A stretch of DNA of 64,000 bases from Francisella frigiditurris. GTDB taxonomy: Bacteria; Pseudomonadota; Gammaproteobacteria; Francisellales; Francisellaceae. Position 1 is the stretch's first letter. The number at the start of each line of letters is the position of its first letter. Location: the NCBI RefSeq assembly GCF_001880225.1, contig NZ_CP009654.1, positions 434,001 to 498,000 of the forward strand, given 5' to 3'. The notes beneath the pieces are model-generated. The model had not been told where the DNA came from. It did no database searches and was given only the letters and a program-made list of their open reading frames with translations. Shown here in pieces: positions 52,558 to 62,327 of this stretch. Position numbers and translations under genes: made by a program.

Positions 52558-53280
52558 ATGAAAAAAATATTAACACTAGTTATCTTTGTTTTTTCATTTC
52601 TTACATTCTCTACAGCTGTTGCAAATGAAAATAGTATTAAAAAAGTTCTAATAACTGGTTTTGCACCATTTGGAGGGGAAGCAACAAACCCTTCTTTTGA
52701 AGCAGTAAAAGCTTTGCCTGATAATATCGATGGAGCTCAAATTATTAAGAAAGAGTTGCCTGTAAGCTTTGATGGATCTGTTGCTAAGCTTAAAGAATAT
52801 ATCAAAGAATATGATCCTGACTTAATAATTTGTGTCGGTCAGGCTGGTGGGCGTTATGATATCTCAGTAGAAAGAGTAGCTATTAATATAGATGATGCTA
52901 GGATTGCAGATAATGATGGCAATAAGCCAATAGATATCAAAATTTTTGCTGATGGAGATAATGCTTATTTCTCACAATTACCAATCAAAGCAATAACTCA
53001 GAATATTAATGACTCAGGAGTCCCAGCAGAAGTCTCAAATACAGCAGGAACATATGTTTGTAATCATATAATGTATGCTTTGTTATATGAGTTAAATAAA
53101 AATTATCCTAATAAGCATGGAGGCTTTATTCATGTCCCTTATTCAACAGAGCAGGCTGTCGATAAGGTGGATACTCCTAGTATGTCTATAGAGAATATGA
53201 CTAAAGCTTTAGCGGTAGCAATTAAGATTTCTATAATTACTGGAACTGATATAATAGTTACAGCAGGTAAAGAGAATTAG
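52558..53280 (+). CDS. pcp: Pyroglutamyl peptidase (Pcp) with signal peptide
   Basis: This 240-residue C15 peptidase removes N-terminal pyroglutamate. It has the catalytic Glu in GGRYDISVERVA, Cys in GTYVCNHIMYAL and His in GGFIHVPYS. Unlike most Pcp enzymes, it starts with a clear signal peptide (MKKILTLVIFVFSFLTFS and an AVA-NE cleavage site), so it should be periplasmic. It follows batD by 17 bases and is the eighth gene of the operon. GGGATGTAGG precedes it, a modest ribosome site. Confidence 0.85.
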   Translation: MKKILTLVIFVFSFLTFSTAVANENSIKKVLITGFAPFGGEATNPSFEAVKALPDNIDGAQIIKKELPVSFDGSVAKLKEYIKEYDPDLIICVGQAGGRYDISVERVAINIDDARIADNDGNKPIDIKIFADGDNAYFSQLPIKAITQNINDSGVPAEVSNTAGTYVCNHIMYALLYELNKNYPNKHGGFIHVPYSTEQAVDKVDTPSMSIENMTKALAVAIKISIITGTDIIVTAGKEN

Positions 53281-53289
53281 GGAAATATT

Positions 53290-53784
53290 ATGGATGAAGT
53301 AAAAAAAGATTGGAAATATTATTTAGGGGTAGTTATCTTTTCAATTTCTTGGCTACCATATATTTTTGTATTTGGGCTATTGCCTTTTTTAGGGTTATCA
53401 ACTGCAATGGCATTGTCTGTTGCTTCAGTAGCTCTTGTAAGTGCAGAAGTGATGTTTACTTTGTCAGTAGTACTGTTAGGTAAGACAATTATTGATGCTA
53501 TTAAAAAAGCAGTTAGAAGTATTTTTGGGAATTTATTCTCTTTTGGTAAACCAGCTGGTAGGAAAAGATATACTCTGGGAATAATAATGTTAATAACAAG
53601 CCTTATTTACCCAACTCTTGTTACAGAAATCATATTACTTTTCGATTTGCTCCCAATGGTAGGTAAAGTCAATCTTATATTGATTTTATTTAGTGGCGAT
53701 GTATTGTTCGTAGCAAGCTTCTTCATATTAGGTAGCAATTTTTTCCAGAAAATAAAAAGTATTTTTGAATGGCCAAATGAATAA
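53290..53784 (+). CDS. Small four-span membrane protein, unknown
   Basis: This 164-residue protein has four membrane segments as two similar hairpins (ISWLPYIFVFGLLPFLG, VMFTLSVVLLGKTII; then TSLIYPTLVTEIILLFDLLP, VLFVASFFILGSNFF). Each second span is followed by a basic amphipathic stretch (KKAVRSIFG, KIKSIFEWP), so it is an internal duplication. It resembles the transporter-suffix type annotation I have seen. It lies 9 bases after pcp, probably cotranscribed. Confidence 0.65.
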   Translation: MDEVKKDWKYYLGVVIFSISWLPYIFVFGLLPFLGLSTAMALSVASVALVSAEVMFTLSVVLLGKTIIDAIKKAVRSIFGNLFSFGKPAGRKRYTLGIIMLITSLIYPTLVTEIILLFDLLPMVGKVNLILILFSGDVLFVASFFILGSNFFQKIKSIFEWPNE

Positions 53785-53841
53785 CGCTATGGCAAAGATA
53801 TCGTTAGAATTTATTTTAAATTTTAGAGGTTTATTAGTTTC

Positions 53842-54276
53842 ATGAAAGTTTCTTTTCGTATTTTAAATTCCAACATCGATGAAGAGCTAATGAACTATAT
53901 TACAGATTTTGTTGTAAAAGGATATTCTCCAGAAAAGAGAGTAGCTATTTTAGCAGATAAGACGTTAGCTAAGCATATTGATGAAAAGCTTTGGAAAGAT
54001 GGCGAAGATATTTTTATTCCACACTTCTGTGCAATTAATAGTACAGAGTATGATAAGTATCCGAATGTTCCGGTATTTATTACAGATAATATGTTTTTAG
54101 TTTTAGATCATGATTTATTGATAAATATAACTAATCTTCCTGTGAACATAGCAAAGAAAGCTCCCAAAGAGATTATAGAAATTGTCGATCAAAAGGAAAA
54201 TAGATTAGCAGTTTCACGTAAGAAATATGTTTATTATAAGCAGTTAGGAATACAACCAAAGCACGAGAAAGGTTGA
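53842..54276 (+). CDS. holC: DNA polymerase III chi subunit HolC
   Basis: This 144-residue protein has the chi pattern: an N-terminal alternating strand, ILADKTLAKHIDEKLW, DIFIPHFCAI and YPNVPVFITDN. Chi links the clamp loader to SSB during replication. Length and motif order agree. It overlaps an upstream TTG of the next gene, which suggests coupling with that unknown protein. Confidence 0.75.
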   Translation: MKVSFRILNSNIDEELMNYITDFVVKGYSPEKRVAILADKTLAKHIDEKLWKDGEDIFIPHFCAINSTEYDKYPNVPVFITDNMFLVLDHDLLINITNLPVNIAKKAPKEIIEIVDQKENRLAVSRKKYVYYKQLGIQPKHEKG

Positions 54277-54281
54277 TTTAT

Positions 54282-54896
54282 ATGAATACAGATAAATTAA
54301 AAAAAGCTGAACAAAAATTTCTTTCATTATATCCAGATAGTTTTTTTGATCCTACTATGCAAGAGATAGCTAAAAAACATAAAATGGATCAAAGAACAAA
54401 GCAGGCACAAGAATTTTTTAAAAAGAGTGCTTTTAGTGATGTAAGTACCATCTGTGAAAATATGGTTAAAATCATAAGTCAGTCATCATTAATCTCAATA
54501 TTTGAAAAGCCAAAATTTAGAGATGTTGTGAGAAGTGTGGGACCTTCAGAAGAAAAAGCACTAGCTCAATCTTTGAAGCTTATGCTACACGGCGATCAGC
54601 AAAAAGGCTTTGAAGAAATAGTAGAAATATTGGGGCAATATAAATTGGCAAAATGGTCCTTAGTAACTGTAATACCAAATTATTATAAGCCTGATGAAGA
54701 GGTGTTTGTTAAACCAACTACTACAAAAGGTATTATATCTACCTTTCAATTAGATGGAGTAGTTTATAATCCAAAACCAACATGGGATTTTTATAAAAAA
54801 TATCGTAGTCAAATATTAGAAATGAAGAGTCAAGTAGATGAAACTTTGGCTATCAATAATGCTGCATTTTGTGGCTTCTTAATGATGAGTCTGTAA
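54282..54896 (+). CDS. Unknown cytoplasmic protein after holC
   Basis: This protein of about 204 residues has no signal peptide or membrane span. The ATG at 54282 is preceded by GAAAGG; a TTG at 54273 would overlap holC by four bases and add three residues. Charged helices fill the N-terminal half (DKLKKAEQKFLSLYPDSFF, EIAKKHKMDQRTKQAQEFF) and a FEKPKFRDVVRSVG stretch is central. I do not recognise a family. It is transcribed with holC. Confidence 0.6.
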   Translation: MNTDKLKKAEQKFLSLYPDSFFDPTMQEIAKKHKMDQRTKQAQEFFKKSAFSDVSTICENMVKIISQSSLISIFEKPKFRDVVRSVGPSEEKALAQSLKLMLHGDQQKGFEEIVEILGQYKLAKWSLVTVIPNYYKPDEEVFVKPTTTKGIISTFQLDGVVYNPKPTWDFYKKYRSQILEMKSQVDETLAINNAAFCGFLMMSL

Positions 54897-54924
54897 ATTT
54901 TATTGTTTATTTAGGGGTACTAAG

Positions 54925-56187
54925 TTGAGTAGTTTAAGTAATAAAAAAGTAGTTGTTCTATCTGGTATAGGAGCCGTACTAGAATTTTACGATTTTTGTT
55001 TATATATCGTTTTCTCTAAAGAAATTTCCGCTACATTTTTTAGTGGTATAGAGTCTGAAATCTTAAAAGGAATTTTTACAGTTATTATTTTTTCCATAGC
55101 ATATATTATTAGGCCTTTTGCAGGAACACTATTAGGATCTATAGGGGATGTAATAGGAAGGAAGAAGCTCTTTACATTTACAATTATGTTAATGGGTATT
55201 TGTTCATTCTTAATGGGTGTTTTACCAGGATATGCAACTCTTGGTATTACAGCAACAGTACTCTTTGTTGCTTTGAGAGTTTTACAGGGAGTTGCACTAG
55301 GTGGAGAGCTTCCTGCAGCATATGTGATAGTTTATGAGTCTGTTCAGAAAAACTTTGGTGCAGCATTTGGATTATTGTTCACCTTTATTACATTTGGGTT
55401 CTTATTTTCAGATCTAGTCGCATATTTCTTTGGAGTACTTTTTGGTGATTATGCTTGGAGAATGAGCTTTATTTTCGGCGGTATTTTAGCATTTTTTGGT
55501 TATTATGTGCGTTTAAATCTACATGAGACTCCGCAGTTCTTAAACTTGCAGAAGAAAGACAAAATCCCATTTTTAGTGCTATTCAAAAAATATAGCCTGA
55601 GAGTTGTTGCAGGAACTTGTTTGACAGTTGTGATTGCATTTGGTGGTGTTATGCTTACATTATATATGCATGAGCTTGTTGGTAAGTTAATTGATTTACC
55701 ATCTTCAGAAATATCTTTCATATTAGCACCAAGCTTATTAGCTTTATCAATAGCTACATATGTATTTGGCTATAGGGCAGATAAAATCGGGCTAAGAAAA
55801 ACCTATGCAATAGCTTGTTTCTTATTATTAATATTAGTTTTCCCAAGTATTTATATAATAACGAGTATTAAAACTCCGTTAGCAGTAATTTTTGGAACTA
55901 GTGTTTTAACTATATTATTTGGTATGTATGTATCTGTGGCGTTATATTTCATATGCGATTTGTTTCCTACTGATGTTAGGTTATCTGGTGTAGGTTTAAG
56001 TTATAATTTAGCGTTTGCACTAGTGGGAGGGTTTGCTCCATTAGCTAGTCATTCTATAGCTGTGATATCAGGCAAAATTTATCTAGGATTTAGTATTGTG
56101 GCTATAGTTTGTGCTTTATTAGGGCTGTTTGGATTATTCTTATATAATAGGAATTTAAATAAGTTATATAAATCTAAAATTATTTAA
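54925..56187 (+). CDS. MFS metabolite:proton symporter (ProP/ShiA-like)
   Basis: This 420-residue, 12-span transporter has the SLC22-like/MHS features EFYDFCLYIVFSKEI in span 1 and GDVIGRKKLFTFTIM after span 2, then RVLQGVALGGELPAAYVI in span 4. Members carry osmolytes, dicarboxylates or other acids with protons. The start is a TTG preceded by AGGGG. It ends 4 bases into the convergent cardiolipin synthase gene. Substrate cannot be told. Confidence 0.8.
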   Translation: MSSLSNKKVVVLSGIGAVLEFYDFCLYIVFSKEISATFFSGIESEILKGIFTVIIFSIAYIIRPFAGTLLGSIGDVIGRKKLFTFTIMLMGICSFLMGVLPGYATLGITATVLFVALRVLQGVALGGELPAAYVIVYESVQKNFGAAFGLLFTFITFGFLFSDLVAYFFGVLFGDYAWRMSFIFGGILAFFGYYVRLNLHETPQFLNLQKKDKIPFLVLFKKYSLRVVAGTCLTVVIAFGGVMLTLYMHELVGKLIDLPSSEISFILAPSLLALSIATYVFGYRADKIGLRKTYAIACFLLLILVFPSIYIITSIKTPLAVIFGTSVLTILFGMYVSVALYFICDLFPTDVRLSGVGLSYNLAFALVGGFAPLASHSIAVISGKIYLGFSIVAIVCALLGLFGLFLYNRNLNKLYKSKII

Positions 56188-57548
56188 GATAAAGGTGCGA
56201 TAAGCTTTAATAATTTTTCAGGTATTAGGCTAATCAAATTTTTCTTAGGAAGTTCTCGGATCGAATCTTTTTTTAGATCTTCTGCAAAGTTATTAATATT
56301 TTTGATTAACTTTTCTTCATGAAAAAGAGTAGATATCTCATAGTTAATAAATAAACTTCTATAATCTAAATTTGCTGAACCTATTAGGACCACCTCATTA
56401 TCAACTAATATTAGTTTGCTATGTAACATGGATTTAGTATATAAAAAGTAGTTGATATTATATTTCTCTAAATCTCTAACATAGTTATAGTTGAGAAGGG
56501 TAGCAATCAGACCATCACTTTTAAAAGGTATTATGATTGTTATATTTACCCCTCTTAAAGCGGCATTTTTAATCAAAGAAAATATTTGATCAGACAGGAT
56601 AAAATAAGGTGTAATAATAGTTATTTTGTTCTTAGCAGTAGCTAGTAAAGAAATTAATGTATTATAAAATATTTCACTTTGTATATCTGGACCTGAAGGA
56701 ATAATATAAGCTGATTTTTGAGGATTTTTTTCAAGATAAAACCCTTCATAACAAAATTCTAAAGAGTTTTTAGATGCGTAATTCCAGTCAGACACAAATA
56801 GGTTTGTATATCCTTTTGTAATATCGCCTTCTATTTTTAGAATCACATCTTTCCAAGAATTTTTACCTTTAGCTAAGTAGTTGCCGCTAATATTCACTCC
56901 CCCTATTAAAGTAGTGATATTATCAAAAATATATATTTTTCTATGATTTCTAGGATTGTAGTGATTTCTAAATAATAAGCTGCCAAATAGAGAGTTAAAC
57001 ACTACTATATCAATACCTTTCTTACGTAGCTTACGTATTTGTAAGTTTTTCTTTAACGAAAACGTTACATTTGAACCAAAGGCATCGACTATTATTTTAA
57101 CTTGTACACCTTTTTTAGCTTTATCTTCTAACAGATGCATAAGTTTATTACCAATAGTATCTAAATCCCAAATGTAGGTAACTAAGAAAATACTTTCTTT
57201 TGCAGTATGTATCTGATCTACAAAACATTGATATATATCTTTAGTTTCGTAGAAAAATTCAGTTTTAGAATAAGGTAGGGCAGATAATTGATAATATGTC
57301 ATCAAATTAGTTAACGGAGTAGAGAGAGCCTCTCTATTTTTTGTGGATAATAAGGCAATAGGAAAACAGTCTTGTTGACCACGCTTTTTTAGCTGAGCCA
57401 GCCAATATATTATTACACCAGAAATATTTGGGGCAAGGCAAACAACAGCAATCCAAAATAATTGAGCCCTTAAAAAGCTTCTTTTATATAAAATAGAAAT
57501 AACAGTTAAGCCAATAAGTAAGTAGATTAAAAAATATTTAAGTAACAT
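56184..57548 (-). CDS. cls: Cardiolipin synthase, phospholipase D type
   Basis: This 454-residue protein has two N-terminal membrane spans, then two HKD motifs: NHRKIYIFDNITTLIGGVN (H-x-K) and LHSKLILVDNEVVLIGSANLD. It joins two phosphatidylglycerols to cardiolipin plus glycerol at the inner membrane. The 57629 gene is divergent from its start. The 3' ends of it and the MFS gene overlap by 4 bases. Confidence 0.85.
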   Translation of the reverse strand: MLLKYFLIYLLIGLTVISILYKRSFLRAQLFWIAVVCLAPNISGVIIYWLAQLKKRGQQDCFPIALLSTKNREALSTPLTNLMTYYQLSALPYSKTEFFYETKDIYQCFVDQIHTAKESIFLVTYIWDLDTIGNKLMHLLEDKAKKGVQVKIIVDAFGSNVTFSLKKNLQIRKLRKKGIDIVVFNSLFGSLLFRNHYNPRNHRKIYIFDNITTLIGGVNISGNYLAKGKNSWKDVILKIEGDITKGYTNLFVSDWNYASKNSLEFCYEGFYLEKNPQKSAYIIPSGPDIQSEIFYNTLISLLATAKNKITIITPYFILSDQIFSLIKNAALRGVNITIIIPFKSDGLIATLLNYNYVRDLEKYNINYFLYTKSMLHSKLILVDNEVVLIGSANLDYRSLFINYEISTLFHEEKLIKNINNFAEDLKKDSIRELPKKNLISLIPEKLLKLIAPLS

Positions 57549-57628
57549 CTTAAAAGCTTCTGAAGTAGAGTATTTTATAATTATGCTATACTTTTAAAAA
57601 GATTTCTTTAATTGAGTAGCAAATAAAA

Positions 57629-58363
57629 ATGTTCAAGAAAGTTTTTATTTTATTAAGTTCACTTATAAGTATTCAATTTGCTTTTTCTCAAAATATACCA
57701 GATGATTTTGTGAACGTGCAGGAGGTTATACCTTCTATACAAGTAGACATGAGGTATGCTTCTGATTTTAATTTCGTTGGAAAAAAGATAGATGGCTATA
57801 ATGAAGGTAAATGTTATCTGACAGATCAAGCAGCAGAAGCATTAAGCCAAGTTCAAGATAAGCTTGTGCCAATGGGACTGTCATTAAAAGTTTATGATTG
57901 TTATAGACCGCAGAAAGCAGTGGATAATTTTGTCAAATGGGCAGCAGATACTAAAGCTACTCAGATGAAACCGACTTTTTATGAAGAGGTTGATAAAAAG
58001 AATCTCTTTAAAGATGGTTATATTGCTGCAAAGTCAGGGCATAGTAGAGGTAGTACTATGGATCTAACAATAGTGCCGATAGATAGTAAAACTCCTGAAC
58101 ATAGATCAAAGCAAGTGTCATGTACGGCACCATATAGTCAAAGAGATCCTGATAATAGTTTAGATTTTGGTACTGGATTTGATTGTTTTAGTGAGAAGTC
58201 TCATCCTGATTATGTTGATATCCCAGCACAGGCTAGAGCTAATAGATTATTACTTCAAAGATTAATGGAAGATGCTGGATTTGTGCCGTTAGATACAGAG
58301 TGGTGGCACTTTACACTGAAAGATGAGCCGTATAAAGATACATATTTTAACTTTGATGTTTAA
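57629..58363 (+). CDS. D-alanyl-D-alanine dipeptidase, VanX/DdpX family
   Basis: This 244-residue M15D peptidase has a signal peptide (MFKKVFILLSSLISIQFAFSQ). Zinc ligands are expected in SGHSRGSTMDLTIV (His and Asp) and in TEWWHFT (His), with Glu as the general base. It cleaves D-Ala-D-Ala dipeptides. With a signal peptide, its role should be periplasmic peptide salvage rather than vancomycin resistance. No van regulators are nearby. Confidence 0.85.
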   Translation: MFKKVFILLSSLISIQFAFSQNIPDDFVNVQEVIPSIQVDMRYASDFNFVGKKIDGYNEGKCYLTDQAAEALSQVQDKLVPMGLSLKVYDCYRPQKAVDNFVKWAADTKATQMKPTFYEEVDKKNLFKDGYIAAKSGHSRGSTMDLTIVPIDSKTPEHRSKQVSCTAPYSQRDPDNSLDFGTGFDCFSEKSHPDYVDIPAQARANRLLLQRLMEDAGFVPLDTEWWHFTLKDEPYKDTYFNFDV

Positions 58364-58414
58364 TGTTTAAACCTTTGTGATATATTTAATTTAAAAACCT
58401 TTTCAGCTAACAAA

Positions 58415-59371
58415 ATGAATTCACTAATATCCCCACCTATTTTATTCTTTTTTCTTGGTCTTATTGCAGCTATATTTAAAAGTAATATTAGTATTCCAGA
58501 TGATATAAAAAAGTTTCTTTCAATATATTTACTTATTTCAATTGGATATAAAGGAGGATTTCAGATCTATCATAATGGAATAGATTCCAATGGCATTTTT
58601 GTAATACTAATATGTATGCTATTTTCATTTTTTATGCCTTTTGTCTTATTTTTCCTTTTAAAAAAATGGGTTTTAAAAACAGGACCTGACTCAGTCTTAA
58701 TAGCATCTTCATATAGTTCGGTAAGTGCGGTGACTTTTATAACAGCTTTAAATGTATTGATAGCTGATAATATTAGCTACAATGGATATATGATAGTTGC
58801 TCTAACCGTGATGGAATTTCCCGCAATAATTGCAGGGATGATGATATATTATCTTTTCGTAGTGAAAGGAAGTCCTTTAGTATCTCAGTCAACAATATTT
58901 AGGAAGTCAGCCAAAGAAGCTTTGTTAGACTATTCAGTTATTTTATTAGTTGGAAGTTTAATTATAGGTTTTTTATGTGGTGATGATGGAAACCTAGATA
59001 TGGCCCCACTAACTTCTGCTTTGTTTAAAGGAATGCTTGCTCTTTTTCTTTTAGGTATGGGAGTTTCTGCTGGTGAGCAGATAGGTTTATTAAAAAAAGC
59101 GGGAATAAAGTTAATAGCATTTGCCGTGATAGTACCAATAATTTTATCATGTTTAGCTATCTTAATAGGATCATCTATACATTTAGGAGAAGGTAACACA
59201 TTATTACTAGCAATGCTTTTTGGTGGAGCATCATATATAGCTGTTCCAGCAGCTATGTCAGAAACAGTTGAAGGTGGTAATGTTGGGTTAATGGTGGCTT
59301 TAGCACTAGTAGTAACTTTTGTTTTTAATATAAGTGTGGGAATTCCTATATACTTAATTATTCTTTCTTAG
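58415..59371 (+). CDS. SbtA-like sodium/bicarbonate symporter (DUF897)
   Basis: This 318-residue protein has about ten membrane spans. IYLLISIGYKGGFQI, SSVSAVTFITALNVL and LFGGASYIAVPAAMSE are the conserved family segments. Cyanobacterial SbtA imports bicarbonate; in other bacteria the substrate is unproven. It lies 51 bases after the dipeptidase gene. No PII-like SbtB gene is next to it. Confidence 0.75.
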   Translation: MNSLISPPILFFFLGLIAAIFKSNISIPDDIKKFLSIYLLISIGYKGGFQIYHNGIDSNGIFVILICMLFSFFMPFVLFFLLKKWVLKTGPDSVLIASSYSSVSAVTFITALNVLIADNISYNGYMIVALTVMEFPAIIAGMMIYYLFVVKGSPLVSQSTIFRKSAKEALLDYSVILLVGSLIIGFLCGDDGNLDMAPLTSALFKGMLALFLLGMGVSAGEQIGLLKKAGIKLIAFAVIVPIILSCLAILIGSSIHLGEGNTLLLAMLFGGASYIAVPAAMSETVEGGNVGLMVALALVVTFVFNISVGIPIYLIILS

Positions 59372-59475
59372 TAGTTGTTTAAAGGATCTTAGTTTCTATA
59401 TTTTTTCTCTTAACCTTGCTAAAATTACTCTCATTAAATTTTTCTAAGTTTTTGCAATTTATATAGGTTTTAAGA

Positions 59476-62238
59476 ATGACTCAAGAGATGAATAAAAATT
59501 ACAATCCTAAAGAGATTGAGCAGTCTAATTATAAAAAATGGGAATCTTCAAACAAGTTTGCTTGTGGTAATACTGATTCAAAAGATACTTATACAATAAT
59601 GCTGCCTCCTCCAAATGTGACAGGAACTCTGCATATGGGGCATGGTTTTCAGATGTCTTTAATGGATATTTTGATCCGTTATAACAGAATGTCTGGTAAA
59701 GATACTTTATGGCAACCAGGTACAGACCATGCAGGTATTGCTACGCAAATGGTTGTAGAGAGGCAGCTTAATGCTCAAGGTATTTCTAGGCATGATTTAG
59801 GGCGTGAAAACTTTGTAAGTAAAGTTTGGGAGTGGAAAGAGCTTTCAGGCGGAACTATAACTTCTCAAATGCGTAGAATAGGAGCTTCTCCTGATTGGAA
59901 TAGAGAAAGATTTACAATGGATGATGGTCTTTCAGATGCGGTGAAAAAATGTTTCATTAAATTATATGATGATGGTTTGGCATATCGTGGTGAGAGATTA
60001 GTAAACTGGGATCCTAAGTTAAAAACTGCAGTATCTGACTTAGAAGTTGCCCAGAGAGAAGAAAAGGGTTCGCTTTGGCATTTCATTTATCCGATAGCAA
60101 ATAGTGATGAGAAAATTATCATAGCAACAACTCGTCCAGAGACGATGCTTGGCGATATGGCAGTTGCAGTTCATCCAGAAGATGAGAGATATGCTCACCT
60201 TATTGGTAAGATGGTAAATCTACCACTTACAGATAGACAGATTCCTATAATAGCCGATGACTATGTTGAGAAAGATTTTGGTACAGGATGTGTGAAGATT
60301 ACGCCAGCTCATGATTTTAATGACTATGAAATGGGTAAAAGACACAATTTGCAGATGCTAAATATCTTAACTGATGATGCTGCACTAAATATTAATGTGC
60401 CATCAAAATATCAAGGATTAGATAGGTTTGAAGCACGTAAGCAAATAGTTGCTGATATGGATTCTTTAGGTTTGTTAGACAAGATAGAGCCTCATGCGTT
60501 AAAAGTACCGACTGGAGATAGAACTGGTGAGGTTTTAGAACCGTATCTAACTAGGCAATGGTTTGTTAAGGCGGATGTGCTTGCGAAGCCAGCTATAGAA
60601 GCTGTAGAAACTGGTAAAGTGAAGTTTGTTCCAGATAACTGGAAGAATACATATTTTGCTTGGATGCGTGATTTACAGGACTGGTGTGTATCTAGACAGC
60701 TTTGGTGGGGGCATAGAATCCCTGCTTGGTATGATAGTGAGGGTAATGTATATGTTGGTGAAGATGAGGCTGATATTAGAGCTAAATATAATCTATCAGC
60801 TGAAACTGTTATTAAACAAGATGAAGATGTATTTGATACATGGTTCTCATCTGCATTATGGCCATTCAGTACACTAGGCTGGCCAGAGAAAACTCCCGAG
60901 TTAGAAAAATATTATCCGACGAGCGTTCTTGTAACTGGTTTTGATATTATTTTCTTCTGGGTTGCTAGAATGATGATGTTTGGTATGTATTTTATGAATG
61001 ATGTGCCATTTAGAGATATTTATATTACTGGACTTATTCGTGATAGCGAAGGTAATAAAATGTCAAAATCAAAGGGTAATGTGTTGGATCCTGTGGATTT
61101 GATAGATGGTATATCTTTAGAAGACTTGCTTGAAAAAAGAACCACTGGTTTAATGCAACCACAGATGAAAGCTAAGATTGAGAAAGCTACAAGAAAAGAA
61201 TTTCCAGAGGGCATTAGCGCTTATGGTGCAGATGCTGTGAGATTTACTTATGCAGCGTTGGCCTCTACATCTCGTGATATCAGTTTCGATACAGCTAGAG
61301 TTGAGGGGTATCGTAACTTCTGTAATAAACTTTGGAATGCTTCAAGATTCGTAATGATGAATTTAGATGATTATAAGGTTTGTGATAATTATGAATTAGG
61401 TGTTGCAGATAAGTGGATTTGGAGTGTTTTAAATAATGCTGTTGCAGATGTACATAAACACCTTGTGAATTATAGATTTGATTTAGTAGCAAATACTATT
61501 TATGACCTTGTATGGAATAACTATTGTGACTGGTACGTTGAGTTTGCAAAAGTTACTTTAAAAGATGAGTCTTTATCTGAGAAGCAAAAAAATGGAGTTA
61601 AATATACTTTAACCAAAGTATTAGAGAATATCCTGGCTTTAGCTCATCCTCTTGTACCATTTATCACAGAGAGTATCTATCAGCAGCTTAAAGCTCATTT
61701 AAATGATGCTAAAGATACTATTATGGATGTGTCCTATCCAGTAGCTAAAGAAGAGCTTGTAGCTAAAGAAGATGAGGTTGTTATCTCATGGTTACAAAAT
61801 GTAGTTACAACTCTTAGAAATATGCGTAGTGAAGTAGGCATTAAACCATCTTTAGAAATAGACTTAATTATTAAAGATATAGCTGAGAAAGAAGAAAGTT
61901 ACTTAAGACAGACAGAGAGTTTTATAAAAGCGCTAGCTAGAGTTAAAAATATTGAATTTAGTGATAATCCACCGACGTCTTTATCTCAAGTTATAGAAGG
62001 TTTAGAATTAAATATTCCTCTAGAAGGTTTGGTTGATGTTGAGCAAGAAGTTGCAAGGCTAGATAAAGAGCTAGAGAAGCTGCAAAAAGAAGTTGAGAGA
62101 GTACAAAATAAACTTTCTAACCAAAAGTTTGTGGCAAATGCTCCAGAAGCTGTAGTTGCAGTCGAAAAAGAGAAGCTTGCTAAGTATCAGGAGCTTTATG
62201 CTAAAACGCTTGAGAAGAAAGAAGTTCTTAATAAGTAA
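59476..62238 (+). CDS. valS: Valyl-tRNA synthetase ValS
   Basis: This 920-residue class I enzyme charges tRNA-Val. The HIGH motif is TLHMGHG in PPPNVTGTLHMGHG; the KMSKS motif is KMSKSKGNVLDP. The editing domain lies between, at about residues 190-345. A C-terminal coiled coil (LDKELEKLQKEVERVQNKLS) is typical. Length is normal. It reads into the small frames after 62239. Confidence 0.97.
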   Translation: MTQEMNKNYNPKEIEQSNYKKWESSNKFACGNTDSKDTYTIMLPPPNVTGTLHMGHGFQMSLMDILIRYNRMSGKDTLWQPGTDHAGIATQMVVERQLNAQGISRHDLGRENFVSKVWEWKELSGGTITSQMRRIGASPDWNRERFTMDDGLSDAVKKCFIKLYDDGLAYRGERLVNWDPKLKTAVSDLEVAQREEKGSLWHFIYPIANSDEKIIIATTRPETMLGDMAVAVHPEDERYAHLIGKMVNLPLTDRQIPIIADDYVEKDFGTGCVKITPAHDFNDYEMGKRHNLQMLNILTDDAALNINVPSKYQGLDRFEARKQIVADMDSLGLLDKIEPHALKVPTGDRTGEVLEPYLTRQWFVKADVLAKPAIEAVETGKVKFVPDNWKNTYFAWMRDLQDWCVSRQLWWGHRIPAWYDSEGNVYVGEDEADIRAKYNLSAETVIKQDEDVFDTWFSSALWPFSTLGWPEKTPELEKYYPTSVLVTGFDIIFFWVARMMMFGMYFMNDVPFRDIYITGLIRDSEGNKMSKSKGNVLDPVDLIDGISLEDLLEKRTTGLMQPQMKAKIEKATRKEFPEGISAYGADAVRFTYAALASTSRDISFDTARVEGYRNFCNKLWNASRFVMMNLDDYKVCDNYELGVADKWIWSVLNNAVADVHKHLVNYRFDLVANTIYDLVWNNYCDWYVEFAKVTLKDESLSEKQKNGVKYTLTKVLENILALAHPLVPFITESIYQQLKAHLNDAKDTIMDVSYPVAKEELVAKEDEVVISWLQNVVTTLRNMRSEVGIKPSLEIDLIIKDIAEKEESYLRQTESFIKALARVKNIEFSDNPPTSLSQVIEGLELNIPLEGLVDVEQEVARLDKELEKLQKEVERVQNKLSNQKFVANAPEAVVAVEKEKLAKYQELYAKTLEKKEVLNK

Positions 62239-62327
62239 ATGGCTAGTAAAAATGTTATAAGTTTATCTAATTTGTATGATGCTTCTGTTATAGGGGTTAG
62301 TATGCTTAACCCACATTAGCTGCAACA

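Noticed and set aside
45783-53280. MoxR/Bat operon as a novel system
   Set aside because: It is an established, widespread arrangement, so only its repeat array and the secreted Pcp were kept as findings.
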